Source of the DNA: Fibrobacterota bacterium
GTDB lineage: Bacteria > Fibrobacterota > Chitinivibrionia > Chitinivibrionales > Chitinispirillaceae
Direction: 5' to 3'
Assembly: GCA_023436145.1 (NCBI GenBank)
Contig: JAEZKP010000053.1
Location: 1 to 62,330, forward strand
DNA length: 62,330 bases
Shown piece by piece: positions 51,170 to 61,055 of the stretch. The position numbers and the translations under genes were made by a program. The notes beneath the pieces are model-generated. The model had not been told where the DNA came from. It did not search any database and was given only the letters and a program-made list of their open reading frames with translations. Numbering within the stretch: the stretch's first letter is position 1; the number at the start of each line of letters is the position of its first letter.

Positions 51170-54100
51170 TCACTCACTTTTCTTGGTACCTGACCAGGTC
51201 CCGTTATTAGTCGAATTGATCATAATCCCGGAAACTTCTGTTCCGGCTATTTTCCCCGAATAAACAGCACCCCCGGAATAACTCAATATGAGTATGTTAC
51301 CAGTCTGTGTCCAAATCCCTTGAGTGGCATTATTGATAGTGAATGACCCATCGATGTTGAGATTGAGTTGTGAGGTATTGGTTACTGAATTGGACCAGGT
51401 ATAAACTATATCCCAAACACCTGCAGCATCTGTCTTTGCTAAACTGTCACTTGCTACCAATATGAAATTGACTGATGCAGATGCCGGGTAGGCAGTTATT
51501 CTTACGAAGAAATAGCCGCTTCTTGATGGTGTATATGTAATCATGCCGTTATTGTTTATCCCTGAATTATCATCCGTTGCTCTGTATGAAGTTGCTTTAA
51601 CAGAATCATAAAGCCATATACGCGTATCCATGGAACTGGCAGTCTGTATTGTATATTGTTTGTTGCTTTCAAGTGCGACTGCTACCCATTGGGTGTCGCT
51701 TGCTGACAGATATTTCGAAGAATAATCTCCCACCGTCAGAGTATCCATTTTCGTCAGCTTGGCAGATAACCGGTAACTGTAACTGGATGAGGGCTGACTT
51801 ATGATACGGCAGTAATATAAACCGGCGGTGCTGAAAGTGTAAGACAGTGATGTTCCTCCGCTGGTGGTATATTTGTTTGTTAAAAGGACGTTAGTAGAAT
51901 CGTAGAGGTGCAAATATGTGTAATTTGATGTTGAATGAGCAGCAGTAATTGTGAGCCGACCTCCTGTCTGCAGCCGTAAAGAAACGAAATCCGTATCGCT
52001 GATGGTTATGGTCCGGTCCTGAACCGTACTATCAGTGGGCAGACTTTTAGCGCTGCTTATTGTGTTGTCGTTTTCATATGAATCGGCAGCCAGGGGTAAA
52101 TCTACAGCCATAGAAAGAGTATATCGGATTGTGGGTATGCTTTGTGGCGATGCTGAAGTCAAAAGATAAAAAAAAGTGTCCGCAGCGGATGCAGTGAATG
52201 TCAGTGATCCCGAAGTAGTATATGAAAGCTGGGTACCACTACTGTTAAAAAGTACTATCCGCAGCGAAGTCACATTGGAAGACAAAACATATTTACCTCC
52301 AGCCAAAACTGGAATAGAGATCCAGTCGGTATCTCCCACAGTTATAGTTCGCGATTGAATAGTAAAACTGCCGGTAGCCTTAAAAGCCTTATCTTTTGTG
52401 TTGTCAATCTCATAAGCATCAGGTGCCGGAGGAGCGGTTCTGGAAACTGTTAAGGTATACTGTGCGATGGTATATGAAGAGGAAACCCGGAAATAAAGAG
52501 TATCGTTCTTGAGGGGGGTGGTTGAAACTGAGGCGTTGATGGTGCTTACACTTGAACCGATCAGCGAATCCAGTGATGTGTATCCGTGTAGAGAAAGATA
52601 ATTGGTTGAGGAGTAAGCTGAAACAGAATATACACCACCGGCAAGAACAGGCAAGGCAATCCAGTCAGTATCATTTGCACTCAACGAATGGATTTGGCTG
52701 ATAGAAACCGTATCCTTTATTATTGTCGCAGAAGCTTTTGAGTTGTCATTTTCAAATGTGTCTGGTTGCACCAAAGTCCCGTTCATTACACTGAGTACCT
52801 GAAGAACATAGGGGCCGTATGTCTTTCCTGTCACTCTTATATAAAACTGGCCTCCAAATTCACTTTTCATTGAAACAAAACCATTTTTGTTACCTCCAAA
52901 ATCATCATTTTCCAAAATGGGTGTTAAACCACTGCTGGTGAAAAGAGCAATTTTAGTATCGGTTGATCCGGTGGTAAGAACTGCAAAGGAGTCACCAGCA
53001 GTCGCAGTGTACATTACCCAGTCTGTATCAGATGGTAAAATGACCCGGCTCTGTGCTCCGGTGCTAATGCTTTTTGCGGTAGCCCGGGAAGAATCAGGTT
53101 CGAAACTGTCATTTTGATATACACCCTGCACCGATAAAGTGTAAGCGATAGAGGTATAGCTAGGTGGACGATAAGTCATTAAATACAAGGTGTCTGTTAC
53201 TGATGGTGTATAAGTGATGTAGCTGGAAGTACTGGAAAGAGATCTTAAATAGCTGGCCGAATTATCGTCGTATAAATACATGTAAATCGTAGTAGATGTA
53301 TTGGTTATTGCCTTGATTGTATAATTCTTACCTGCCTGAGCTATAAAGGCGACCCAGTCTGTATCCGAAACGGAATTCACTACCGGAAGAGTCCGGTCCT
53401 GAAGAAGTGAATCGGTTGAGTAGCATTTGGCTTTAGCCTGCTCTCTGGTATTGTCAGTTTCATATTGGTCAGGAACACCGGGTTGGAGCAATACTGTTAA
53501 ATTTAATTCATAATTAATCCCGACTGTATTGGTGGAATAGATTTTGACATATATTGTATCGGTTGCGGAGCTGTTAAGTGATAATGACGTGGATGGTCCC
53601 TGGAGGTAAGTTCCGTCTTTTGTGCAAAGGTATCCCCTGGCATAGCTGTTTGAAAAGGAGATAGTATATTGCCGACCCATGATTACAGGTATTCTGACCC
53701 AATCGGTATCCCGATAAGTCAGTGACCTTTTCTGCGTAAGACTGCTTCCAGGGATAGTTTTCGCTGTCAATAATGTGTTGTCGTCTTCATAAGCATCATC
53801 TACAACTATATTGCTGCTGGCACCTGTACCTAAACTCAACGTATACGAACCTTCTGATAAACTATCCGTTGCAACTATTTTTATGAAATAGGTTCCACCT
53901 ATGCTGATCTTGTAATTTAGTATTGCAACTGAATCGGTTGCAGCTGAAGAGGCGATCTGAGTGATGGTATCACGATCAAAAAGAAACATGCGGATTGGGC
54001 AAGTCCCGGCAGCTGCAGCTATCAGTGTATCATTTGACGCAGCAGTGAAACGTACCCAGTCCACATCTTTTGGCATAAGAGTTCTGCTTTGAGATGAGTT

Positions 54101-54607
54101 ATTTGTGATTGTACGTGATGCCTGGGGTAGAGAGTCAGACTCATAACTATCAGGACCCACCGAAGTGATTACTGAAAGTGTATAAGCTCCGATTACAGTC
54201 TCATCGGCACCGCTTACACCTATATAGTAGGTACCATATGATGTGCTGATTAGAGTGACTGATGCATTTGGATTACCGGGTGAATCATCTCCCTCCAATA
54301 TTGGTACGGTCGAACTTAGGTTGAAAATCTGAATTTTAGTATCGACATTACCCGAAGTGAATATTTTGTATGTTTTACCAGCTTCTGTTGTTAACAATGC
54401 ATAATCTATATCCCCTCTTTTAAGGGTTCGTTCCTGTGCCGCACTGTCCGGATAAATGCGCTTGGCATTTCCCATGACATTATCCGGTTCGTAAATGTCT
54501 GCTTTTACTGTATATGGCTCTTCGCCGCCCGGTGATGCCGGGTCATTGCATCTGATAACAAGAAATGCACTAATGATAATTCCGACAGCAAAGAGCCTTG
54601 AATTCAT
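51170..54607 (-). CDS. Giant secreted protein of tandem PPC-type beta-domains
   Basis: The 1,145-residue exported protein has a hydrophobic leader with a Cys at residue 20 (VIRC), a poor lipobox followed by a lipoprotein-like NDPASPGG linker. About nine repeats of roughly 115-130 residues follow, eight of them opening [YF]-E-x-D-[NDS] (YEPDN, YESDS, YEDDN, YETDN, FEPDS, FENDN, YEIDN, YENDN). They contain DTDW and GxYTLSV-type ends, as in pre-peptidase C-terminal domains. The last 80 residues form a small lipocalin-like barrel (GVWDIVYTW, GIWTQTGNIL). There is no catalytic domain, so an adhesive or scaffold role is inferred. Confidence 0.82.
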   Translation of the reverse strand: MNSRLFAVGIIISAFLVIRCNDPASPGGEEPYTVKADIYEPDNVMGNAKRIYPDSAAQERTLKRGDIDYALLTTEAGKTYKIFTSGNVDTKIQIFNLSSTVPILEGDDSPGNPNASVTLISTSYGTYYIGVSGADETVIGAYTLSVITSVGPDSYESDSLPQASRTITNNSSQSRTLMPKDVDWVRFTAASNDTLIAAAAGTCPIRMFLFDRDTITQIASSAATDSVAILNYKISIGGTYFIKIVATDSLSEGSYTLSLGTGASSNIVVDDAYEDDNTLLTAKTIPGSSLTQKRSLTYRDTDWVRIPVIMGRQYTISFSNSYARGYLCTKDGTYLQGPSTSLSLNSSATDTIYVKIYSTNTVGINYELNLTVLLQPGVPDQYETDNTREQAKAKCYSTDSLLQDRTLPVVNSVSDTDWVAFIAQAGKNYTIKAITNTSTTIYMYLYDDNSASYLRSLSSTSSYITYTPSVTDTLYLMTYRPPSYTSIAYTLSVQGVYQNDSFEPDSSRATAKSISTGAQSRVILPSDTDWVMYTATAGDSFAVLTTGSTDTKIALFTSSGLTPILENDDFGGNKNGFVSMKSEFGGQFYIRVTGKTYGPYVLQVLSVMNGTLVQPDTFENDNSKASATIIKDTVSISQIHSLSANDTDWIALPVLAGGVYSVSAYSSTNYLSLHGYTSLDSLIGSSVSTINASVSTTPLKNDTLYFRVSSSYTIAQYTLTVSRTAPPAPDAYEIDNTKDKAFKATGSFTIQSRTITVGDTDWISIPVLAGGKYVLSSNVTSLRIVLFNSSGTQLSYTTSGSLTFTASAADTFFYLLTSASPQSIPTIRYTLSMAVDLPLAADSYENDNTISSAKSLPTDSTVQDRTITISDTDFVSLRLQTGGRLTITAAHSTSNYTYLHLYDSTNVLLTNKYTTSGGTSLSYTFSTAGLYYCRIISQPSSSYSYRLSAKLTKMDTLTVGDYSSKYLSASDTQWVAVALESNKQYTIQTASSMDTRIWLYDSVKATSYRATDDNSGINNNGMITYTPSRSGYFFVRITAYPASASVNFILVASDSLAKTDAAGVWDIVYTWSNSVTNTSQLNLNIDGSFTINNATQGIWTQTGNILILSYSGGAVYSGKIAGTEVSGIMINSTNNGTWSGTKKSE

Positions 54608-55008
54608 AATTGGTTCTCCCCTTATTACTCTGCGGTGTAAAACAAGACGGTATATAAAAGTGATTAACTGATTATTATTACTGATAATGAAAATAGATGT
54701 TTTTATAATACCAGAAATGCAATATCTCCGTGTTAATGAAGCTCTTTTTTGTTTTTAAACGGATTTTAATGCAGTAATAGTATAGATTATTCACCTGGTT
54801 TCGTCAATAACTGTTGATTTCTGTCAGCTTTAACTTTTGGGTAAGTACCAGTCATAGAGAAATGTATCTTTGAGTTTACATATCAGGGTAATGACAGTAA
54901 CGATTCACAGGGTAAGACAAGTAATTTTAGAGCTCAATTCAAAGAAACCGGGATTCAGGTAAGCCAGATATGAGAAATCTGGCTACCTGTATAAAATAAA
55001 AAATACTT
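54608..55008. other. Intergenic region between the PPC protein and an outer-membrane protein
   Basis: A 401-bp AT-rich region without a gene. It holds a strong hairpin next to the right-hand gene (listed separately). The upstream promoter of the PPC gene should lie within about 54620-54800, but I see no clear boxes. Confidence 0.45.
54956..54989 (-). terminator. Hairpin downstream of the outer-membrane protein gene
   Basis: CAGGTAAGCCAGAT pairs with ATCTGGCTACCTG, 13 bp with one bulged A and a 7-nt loop. It lies 20 bp beyond the stop codon of the minus-strand gene. The T tract on that strand is poor. Confidence 0.55.
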
Positions 55009-55449
55009 CTATCTGTTCAGCATATAGAAAGTTAGTCCCACACCTGTGGAGAGCGTTGATACCTCAAAATCAGGGGTAAAAATCATACCCAGACCTACCT
55101 GGCCAAATATACTTAAGACATCATTGATATTATATCTCAACCCGTAATGCCCATCTAACCCGAAACTGCTTTCTTCACTGAATACGAGGTGGATACCGGG
55201 GCCGATATATTGCTGCAATTGTCCCAGATCTTTGAGGTAAAAGTTGCCACTGGCAATCAGATCGAATTCATCATGGAACTCTGAGAATCTGAAGCCGAGT
55301 TGAGGTTTCAGTTCAAAAAAATCAGAGAAACGCAAGTTGGCCCCAATAAGCATCTGGTCACCAGCCTGAAATTCCAGTCCGAGTTTGAATGAAAATGCAC
55401 TGCTGCAAAATAAGCCTACCAATAGCATCGAAATCGCGACTTTTTTCAT
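55009..55449 (-). CDS. Small outer-membrane beta-barrel-like protein
   Basis: A 146-residue protein with a signal peptide (MKKVAISMLLVGLFCSSAFS) and alternating strands (LGLEFQAGDQMLIGANLRF, FELKPQLGFRF, YGLRYNINDVLSIFGQVGLG) ending in LTFYMLNR. This resembles OmpX/OmpW-like small barrels in size and pattern. The family is not recognised with certainty. GGAGG lies upstream of the ATG. Confidence 0.65.
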   Translation of the reverse strand: MKKVAISMLLVGLFCSSAFSFKLGLEFQAGDQMLIGANLRFSDFFELKPQLGFRFSEFHDEFDLIASGNFYLKDLGQLQQYIGPGIHLVFSEESSFGLDGHYGLRYNINDVLSIFGQVGLGMIFTPDFEVSTLSTGVGLTFYMLNR

Positions 55450-56731
55450 GATTCTCCATACCTCCAGATTTTATGATAGTTGTATGTTAAGTTTAGGGAC
55501 ATTAATCGTACATACATATTCAAATCCTATTATTTAGAAATATAAAAAAGCTTAACCTCTTATAAATACAACCTATTAATATATATAAAAAGAGCTGGAA
55601 AAAGTTATGCTCAGGCATAATCATTAGTATAGCATAGATTAACTACCTTTATTTTCCCTGATCAATGAATTTTCTGTCCAAACACTGCTTAAGAAACACA
55701 CAGTAACATAATAAACTATAAATCAAAGACATACACAGAAATAACTTAACAATATATTCTGTAGGTCTGAAATTTCAGCATTCTTCGTTTTTTGTGATGG
55801 AGGAAACTTTGAAAATAAAGTAAAAAATCTCTCGAAGTTTTTTCCTCCTGATCAAACCGGAAGGGAAAGAAAGATCAGAAGTAATATGTAAATCAAAGGA
55901 TTATGCAAATACTGTTTTTTTCCTCCTGGGGAACGGAGAAAACTATGTGATTTAAACGAAGGTTTAAAAGTTTCTCTGTCACCTATGTACCGGAAAGACT
56001 GAAGAAATCGAAAAGAGAAAAAATCCAATGGTTTATGCAAAAAAAACTTAACAATTGAATTATTAAAGTTAGATAAGAAAACCCGGAAGCTTAAATTGCA
56101 GAGGTTTAAAGTTTCCTCTGTCCCTATTGTGCCGGAAGGACCAAAGGATCGAAAAAAGAGATAAATCAAAGACTTATTTAATAAACGCTTGATAATAGAA
56201 TTATGATTTCTGTGCATTTCACTTTTTCATCCATCCCCAATGTGCCGGAAGGGACGAAGGAATCGAATAGAAATAAAATCAAAGTCTTATGCGAAAAAAA
56301 CTTAATAATGGAAATTTAATATCGCTGTAGTTCTATTTTTTAATGGAGATAAGAAAGCCCAGGGACCTTAAATTACAAAGACTTAAAGGTTTCCTCTGTC
56401 CCCAAACTTAGAGTGAAGATTATAAACTGAAATATTATCCAATTCAAAGACTTACGCTAAAAAACCTTAACAATTAAATTAATAATAATGAATAATTCAG
56501 TTTTCCGGATTTTCTACCTGCTTTTCATTCTGGTTTTGGGAAAACTTAAGCACGACTCAAAACAAATTGTAAAAAAGTTGCCCCGTCACTCAAAATCCGC
56601 ATTTTTCCTATTATATTTTGAAGTAACAAAGATATGTTTTCCGGAAATTATCTTAAACCAAACAGGCTAAGCGAATCGCTTCATAAGAATCATACGCTTA
56701 AGGTTAAATGGAATATCTGAGGAGGGTAACA
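55450..56731. other. 1.28-kb gene-free region with degenerate repeats
   Basis: There is no credible coding sequence. Open frames in it merely reflect the repeats. It contains the repeat field at 55797-56480 and, at the right end, AGGAGGGTAAC as ribosome binding site of the GH26 gene. Confidence 0.6.
55797..56480. repeat. Five degenerate tandem repeat units, about 113-150 bp period
   Basis: Units share the order TTTCCTCTGTCCC, then GTGCCGGAAGGAC, then AAGGATCGAAAAAAGAGA, ATCAAAGACTTATGC and AAAAACTTAACAATTGAA. CCGGAA cores sit at 55857, 55990, 56132 and 56245, with a decayed fifth unit near 56390. Spacing varies between 113 and about 150 bp. The units are imperfect and AT-rich between cores. 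Confidence 0.65.
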
Positions 56732-58495
56732 ATGAGAGCTATTATAAGGATAATGTTGGTTGTAGCTGGTTTTGTGGCTATGTCAACTGCCTCGGATCGT
56801 TATGAAGCTGAAGAGGCCATAGTTGATGAGAATTCCATTCAGAAAGTAGCCGACTCCAAAGCATCTGGCGGTTTTTACATAAACATGAAAGAGGGTAATC
56901 TCTCTTTCACGGTAGATGTTGAAAATAGTGGCTTTTTTACTATCTGGACCAGTTATTCTCAGCCAAATGATGAAAATGGAAAGATTCAGAACTTAACCGT
57001 TAATGGAGTGTCTGCCGGGCAGATCTCTTTTCCTAAAGCGGATACTTTTGTACACATTAAGGCATCTTCAAAAGTAAAACTTTCCAAGGGAAGTAATACT
57101 ATTGGAATCACCAAATCCTGGGGTTGGGTTAACATCGATTATATAGAGCTGACCCCTTTTGAGCCCACACCGTTTTTAATCAGTAGCAATCTGGTCACCC
57201 CGAACCCATCTGAAAATGCCAGAAAACTGTATAGTTTCATTTGTGAAAACTTTCAGAAAAAGATTATCAGTGGTGCTATGACCAATACTGTAATGCAAAA
57301 TGATGGAAAATATACACCAAATACCATTGAAAACCAGACCGAGATGGCTTGGATTAAAGAGGCCTCCGGCAAATTTCCTGCTTTACTCGGTTTCGATTTT
57401 CTGCATGCAACAGGTCTTAAGTCCGATGGAGAGTGGTATCATGGCTACACCAATGCTACCATCGCCATGGCTGAAGAAATTTACAAAAAAGGTGGAATAC
57501 CAGTTTTCTGCTGGCACTGGAAAGACCCTAGTCAAGAAGTAGAAGCATTCTACAGTCCATCTTCCAATAATACTCCTTATACCAGTTTCAATCTGAAGAA
57601 AGCATACAGCGATACCTCGACTTGTGAGACATTTAACACCAGCAGTGAAGAATATAAAGCTATTGTAAAGGATATTGATATCGTAGCCACATATCTTAAA
57701 AAACTCTCTGATAAGGGTATTCCTATTCTTTGGAGACCTCTTCATGAAGCATCCGGAAAATGGTTCTGGTGGGGATATAGCGGAGCTAAAGCATGCAAAG
57801 GACTGTATTTATTACTCTTTAAAAGATTAAACGATTTTCATGGGCTTAATAACCTTATCTGGGTCTGGACCACTGATGAAGCTGGTGATGCACTGGAGTG
57901 GTACCCGGGTGATGCATATGTAGATATTAATGGACGGGATTATTATTACTATCCTCGTGAAGCAAATCATGGCTCTCTGGTGGCATCTTTTGAAAAAATA
58001 AAAGAAATATTCGGAGGGAGAAAAATCATTACCTTGAGTGAAAATGGATCGATACCTCATCCGGATAGCCTGGTTAGCCATGGGGCCGGATGGTCATATT
58101 TTATGCCATGGTATGGCGATTATACCATGGATGGGTGGGCCCATGACAACACAGCTTCTGATTGGAGATCCATCCTTAATCATGAGTATGTAATTACTCT
58201 GGATGAGATGCCCGGATGGGAAAATTATTCCGTGGCATCAAAATTGAATTTCAAAAAATTATCCTCAAATGACATTTCTATTCATTTGGAAAATGGAATA
58301 ATTACACTTAATAGTAAGCACATTCAACATGCTGCCATTTACACTCTTAATGGTACCCGGATTAGTTCAATAAGCAAGGTATCTCCGGAATCAGGTGAAT
58401 ATAAGCTTAATCTTGGCAGATTTGCAAAAGGATTATATATTGTTCAGATCGGAACATCAACAGGTAACGTTGCAAAACGGGTACTTATAAGATAA
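56732..58495 (+). CDS. Secreted GH26 mannanase-like enzyme with CBM35-type domain and C-terminal tail
   Basis: The 587-residue protein has a signal peptide (residues 1-20) and an N-terminal CBM6/35-like beta-sandwich (YEAEEAIVD, then VNIDYIELTPF at about 140). A GH26 TIM barrel (about 150-500) follows, with acid/base E339 in RPLHEASGKWFWWG and nucleophile E437 in TLSENGSIP. GH26 enzymes mostly cleave beta-1,4-mannan. The last 75 residues (AAIYTLNGTRISSIS, FAKGLYIVQI, AKRVLIR) form a sorting-like tail as on the GH8 protein. The ATG at 56732 is preferred for its AGGAGGG site over an in-frame ATG 24 bp earlier. Confidence 0.92.
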   Translation: MRAIIRIMLVVAGFVAMSTASDRYEAEEAIVDENSIQKVADSKASGGFYINMKEGNLSFTVDVENSGFFTIWTSYSQPNDENGKIQNLTVNGVSAGQISFPKADTFVHIKASSKVKLSKGSNTIGITKSWGWVNIDYIELTPFEPTPFLISSNLVTPNPSENARKLYSFICENFQKKIISGAMTNTVMQNDGKYTPNTIENQTEMAWIKEASGKFPALLGFDFLHATGLKSDGEWYHGYTNATIAMAEEIYKKGGIPVFCWHWKDPSQEVEAFYSPSSNNTPYTSFNLKKAYSDTSTCETFNTSSEEYKAIVKDIDIVATYLKKLSDKGIPILWRPLHEASGKWFWWGYSGAKACKGLYLLLFKRLNDFHGLNNLIWVWTTDEAGDALEWYPGDAYVDINGRDYYYYPREANHGSLVASFEKIKEIFGGRKIITLSENGSIPHPDSLVSHGAGWSYFMPWYGDYTMDGWAHDNTASDWRSILNHEYVITLDEMPGWENYSVASKLNFKKLSSNDISIHLENGIITLNSKHIQHAAIYTLNGTRISSISKVSPESGEYKLNLGRFAKGLYIVQIGTSTGNVAKRVLIR

Positions 58496-58632
58496 AATCA
58501 GTGCAGGAATACAAAAAACTGAATCGGAAAAAATAGTAAAACTAGGTAAGAAATATCCAAACGAAGAACCGGATCATTGAAACTTCACAAATTATCAAGC
58601 TTCACAATTTAGTTCACCCAGGGGCAAACCAT

Positions 58633-60033
58633 ATGAAACGTAACTTCCCGTTGATTCTCGTCCTGCTTCTTTTTATGTGTTCAAAAAACCCGACCAGTCC
58701 ATCAATTTCGAAATATCAGTACTTAATGAGTGTAGTCAAACCTAAAGTAGAAGAATACCGTGGTCTTAGCTTTTTGCGGGAAGTACATCTGGCCCTGATG
58801 AGCCGGAGTCAATATGCAGCTTCCAGATATTCCGGGAGTTCTCAGACTACAGACCTCTATTCGGTTGAACTCAAACAACTTGGATTTATTCCTGATACTA
58901 TGGAAAATCTGGGTGGAACAGTAGATTCCTATAATGAGAACTTTGCCGCAGCATTCTACGTACCAGGAACCGATTCGATTTACATAATTAATCCTGATAA
59001 CTACGAAAGCGTTGATTTTGAGTTTTATCTGGCACACGAGTTGACACATGCTCTCCAGGAACAGCATTTCAATCCCTTCACTCCTTATATTTACCCGACT
59101 CTGTCACAATCTGCTTCAAACAGCGATTTTTACCTTTCACAATTAAATGTTATAGAAGGCGATGCCAGTCTTAGCGGTTATCTATATCTTATAAATGAGT
59201 ATACCGATATCTCAGAAAATGAGCTTGCTGAAACATTTTTTAGTGAATGTGAAGATTTTTATAAGAATATCAGTACCGTAGAAGTACCAAGATACCTGGA
59301 TATTACCCGGAAATCTCCATATATTCTTGGGCAGTATTTCGTTGCAGTGAATAAACTGGCTCAGGGATGGAAAGCAGTCAACAAATGCTACCACTCTGTC
59401 CGGGTTTCCTCTACAGCTGAGATAATCACCGGTAGATCGAGACCGATGGTCTTGTTCGACTTTAGCAAATTGTATCCGGTTCTTCTGGAGGACACCAGAA
59501 AATTGAAGTTTGCAGATGATGATACTCACGGGCCAATTATGCTTATGGCTCTTATCAGCCAATACACCGATGCAGAGCATTGCAAAAATGCCTTTGGCTG
59601 GTGTGGCGACCGGATTTTTTATGTTTGTAAAGATGACCAGAAATATGGTTCGTTTGTCTGGGCGCTAGGGTTTCTGACCGAAGAAGATGCCGCATATATG
59701 ATGGATGCTTTCGATAAACTGCTTTCCAATCGCCGTTTTTCAAATACATCTCCTGAAAGAATCAGCTCCTCTGCAAATTCGATTACCTTTACCCTTCCGG
59801 AAATTACTACCACTGTATTAAAACAGGGTACAACGATTCTCTGGATTGAAAATTTACCAAACCCGATGCAGGTTGCAGAATTAATTCTTCCCGAAGTACT
59901 TGCAAAGAGCCGTACCGGGAAGACTGATTATTCAACTCTGCCTAAAGAGGAAAAGTGGAAACTATTAAGAGAAAATATGGGTAGACATCAATTCCGGATG
60001 GATCAATTCCAGCTGAAATGCAGTGGCAATTAA
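58633..60033 (+). CDS. Exported zinc-metallopeptidase-like (HExxH) lipoprotein
   Basis: The 466-residue protein has a leader ending LLLFMCSKNPTSPS, with Cys16 as probable lipidation site. H135-E-L-T-H139 lies in AHELTHALQEQHF and a downstream EGDA (E175) is 36 residues later, the spacing of gluzincin metalloproteases. Similar HELTHALQxQHF proteins are widespread but uncharacterised. The rest is helical, with no other known domain. It stands alone between the GH26 and acetyltransferase genes. Confidence 0.75.
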   Translation: MKRNFPLILVLLLFMCSKNPTSPSISKYQYLMSVVKPKVEEYRGLSFLREVHLALMSRSQYAASRYSGSSQTTDLYSVELKQLGFIPDTMENLGGTVDSYNENFAAAFYVPGTDSIYIINPDNYESVDFEFYLAHELTHALQEQHFNPFTPYIYPTLSQSASNSDFYLSQLNVIEGDASLSGYLYLINEYTDISENELAETFFSECEDFYKNISTVEVPRYLDITRKSPYILGQYFVAVNKLAQGWKAVNKCYHSVRVSSTAEIITGRSRPMVLFDFSKLYPVLLEDTRKLKFADDDTHGPIMLMALISQYTDAEHCKNAFGWCGDRIFYVCKDDQKYGSFVWALGFLTEEDAAYMMDAFDKLLSNRRFSNTSPERISSSANSITFTLPEITTTVLKQGTTILWIENLPNPMQVAELILPEVLAKSRTGKTDYSTLPKEEKWKLLRENMGRHQFRMDQFQLKCSGN

Positions 60034-60132
60034 TTTGCATTGGTAAAATATCTTAAATGCGATCCATAAATCATTGATGCAGCACACTGATGTCGAATAA
60101 ACCACTCCTGTGCAAAAAAGGCATCCATGACA

Positions 60133-60699
60133 TCATTTTTCTGAGGCCACAGACTTTATTACTTTGCAAGGATTACCTGCAGCAAAAACATCTGAAGGAA
60201 TGGATCTGGTGACAACACTGCCTGCACCAATTACGCTACGATCCCCTATGGTGACTCCCGGGCAGATGACAGCACTGCCACCTATCCAAACATCTTCACC
60301 TATAATAACCGGTTTTGCTGATTCCAGTCCGGAAGCTCTCACTTTGTAATCCAGCGGATGAGTAGCAGAATAGATTTGAACATTCGGCCCTAAAAGAGTT
60401 CTGCTACCAATAATGACCTGCATGACATCAAGGATCACACAGTTAAAATTCAAAAAAACGTTGTCTCCAAATTTTATGTTATATCCGTAGTCACAATAAA
60501 AAGGGGGCTGGAGCCATAATTGAGATCCGGAATTGGGAAGCAACTCCTTTAATATGGCCATTCTTTCTTCTGGGAGATCTTCCCTGGAATCATTTAATTT
60601 TTGGATCAGCAATCGTGCTTTCATTCTTTCATCACAAAGCTGTTTATCACGAGGATCGTACAACTCTCCGGTAAGCATTTTTTCTTTTTCGGTTTTCAT
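60133..60699 (-). CDS. Maltose/galactoside O-acetyltransferase family (LacA/NodL type)
   Basis: The 188-residue left-handed beta-helix protein has the family start MLTGELYDPRDKQL, then FYCDYGYNIKFGDNVFLN and ATHPLD with the catalytic His. IGEDVWIGGSAVICPGVTIG and GAGSVVTRSIPSDVFAAGNP complete it. It transfers acetyl from acetyl-CoA to sugars. AAGGAGT precedes the ATG. Confidence 0.93.
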   Translation of the reverse strand: MKTEKEKMLTGELYDPRDKQLCDERMKARLLIQKLNDSREDLPEERMAILKELLPNSGSQLWLQPPFYCDYGYNIKFGDNVFLNFNCVILDVMQVIIGSRTLLGPNVQIYSATHPLDYKVRASGLESAKPVIIGEDVWIGGSAVICPGVTIGDRSVIGAGSVVTRSIPSDVFAAGNPCKVIKSVASEK

Positions 60700-61055
60700 A
60701 TTACTCCTTATAAAGAAAAATAAATGTAACTGGTTGATTTTGTTTGAAAAACCTTATATATTTGACCAGTTTTCGGCTGGGTCGTATTTTGAAAAAAGAT
60801 CGTTACTGGTTCAATAACAGGTTAAGAAAGATTTCAATGTTCTTTTGGAATCACACCCGGGAGAGTATCAGTTGACATTGTAAAGAAAAATTTCTTTAAC
60901 CTATTGTTATTAAAGATAAATCGATAAGATATGCTTAGTAAAAACATACTATGTTAGCATGATTTATTTTTTTTTTTTTTAGATGCTTTTATAAACACTG
61001 ATTGTAGGTTATATAAGAGAGCACCCCAAATCCCAAAATATAGAATGAGAAAAAA
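60700..61055. other. Intergenic region with a T14 homopolymer
   Basis: A 356-bp AT-rich divergent region with no gene. A run of 14 T residues lies at 60967-60980. No clear promoter boxes are seen. Confidence 0.5.

Noticed and set aside
55852..56217. Minus-strand frame of 121 codons in the repeat field
   Set aside because: Its protein repeats itself only because the DNA repeats. It has no ribosome binding site and an implausible composition.
55797..56480. CRISPR array
   Set aside because: Units diverge, spacing is irregular, there are no unique equal-length spacers, and no cas genes are in the window.
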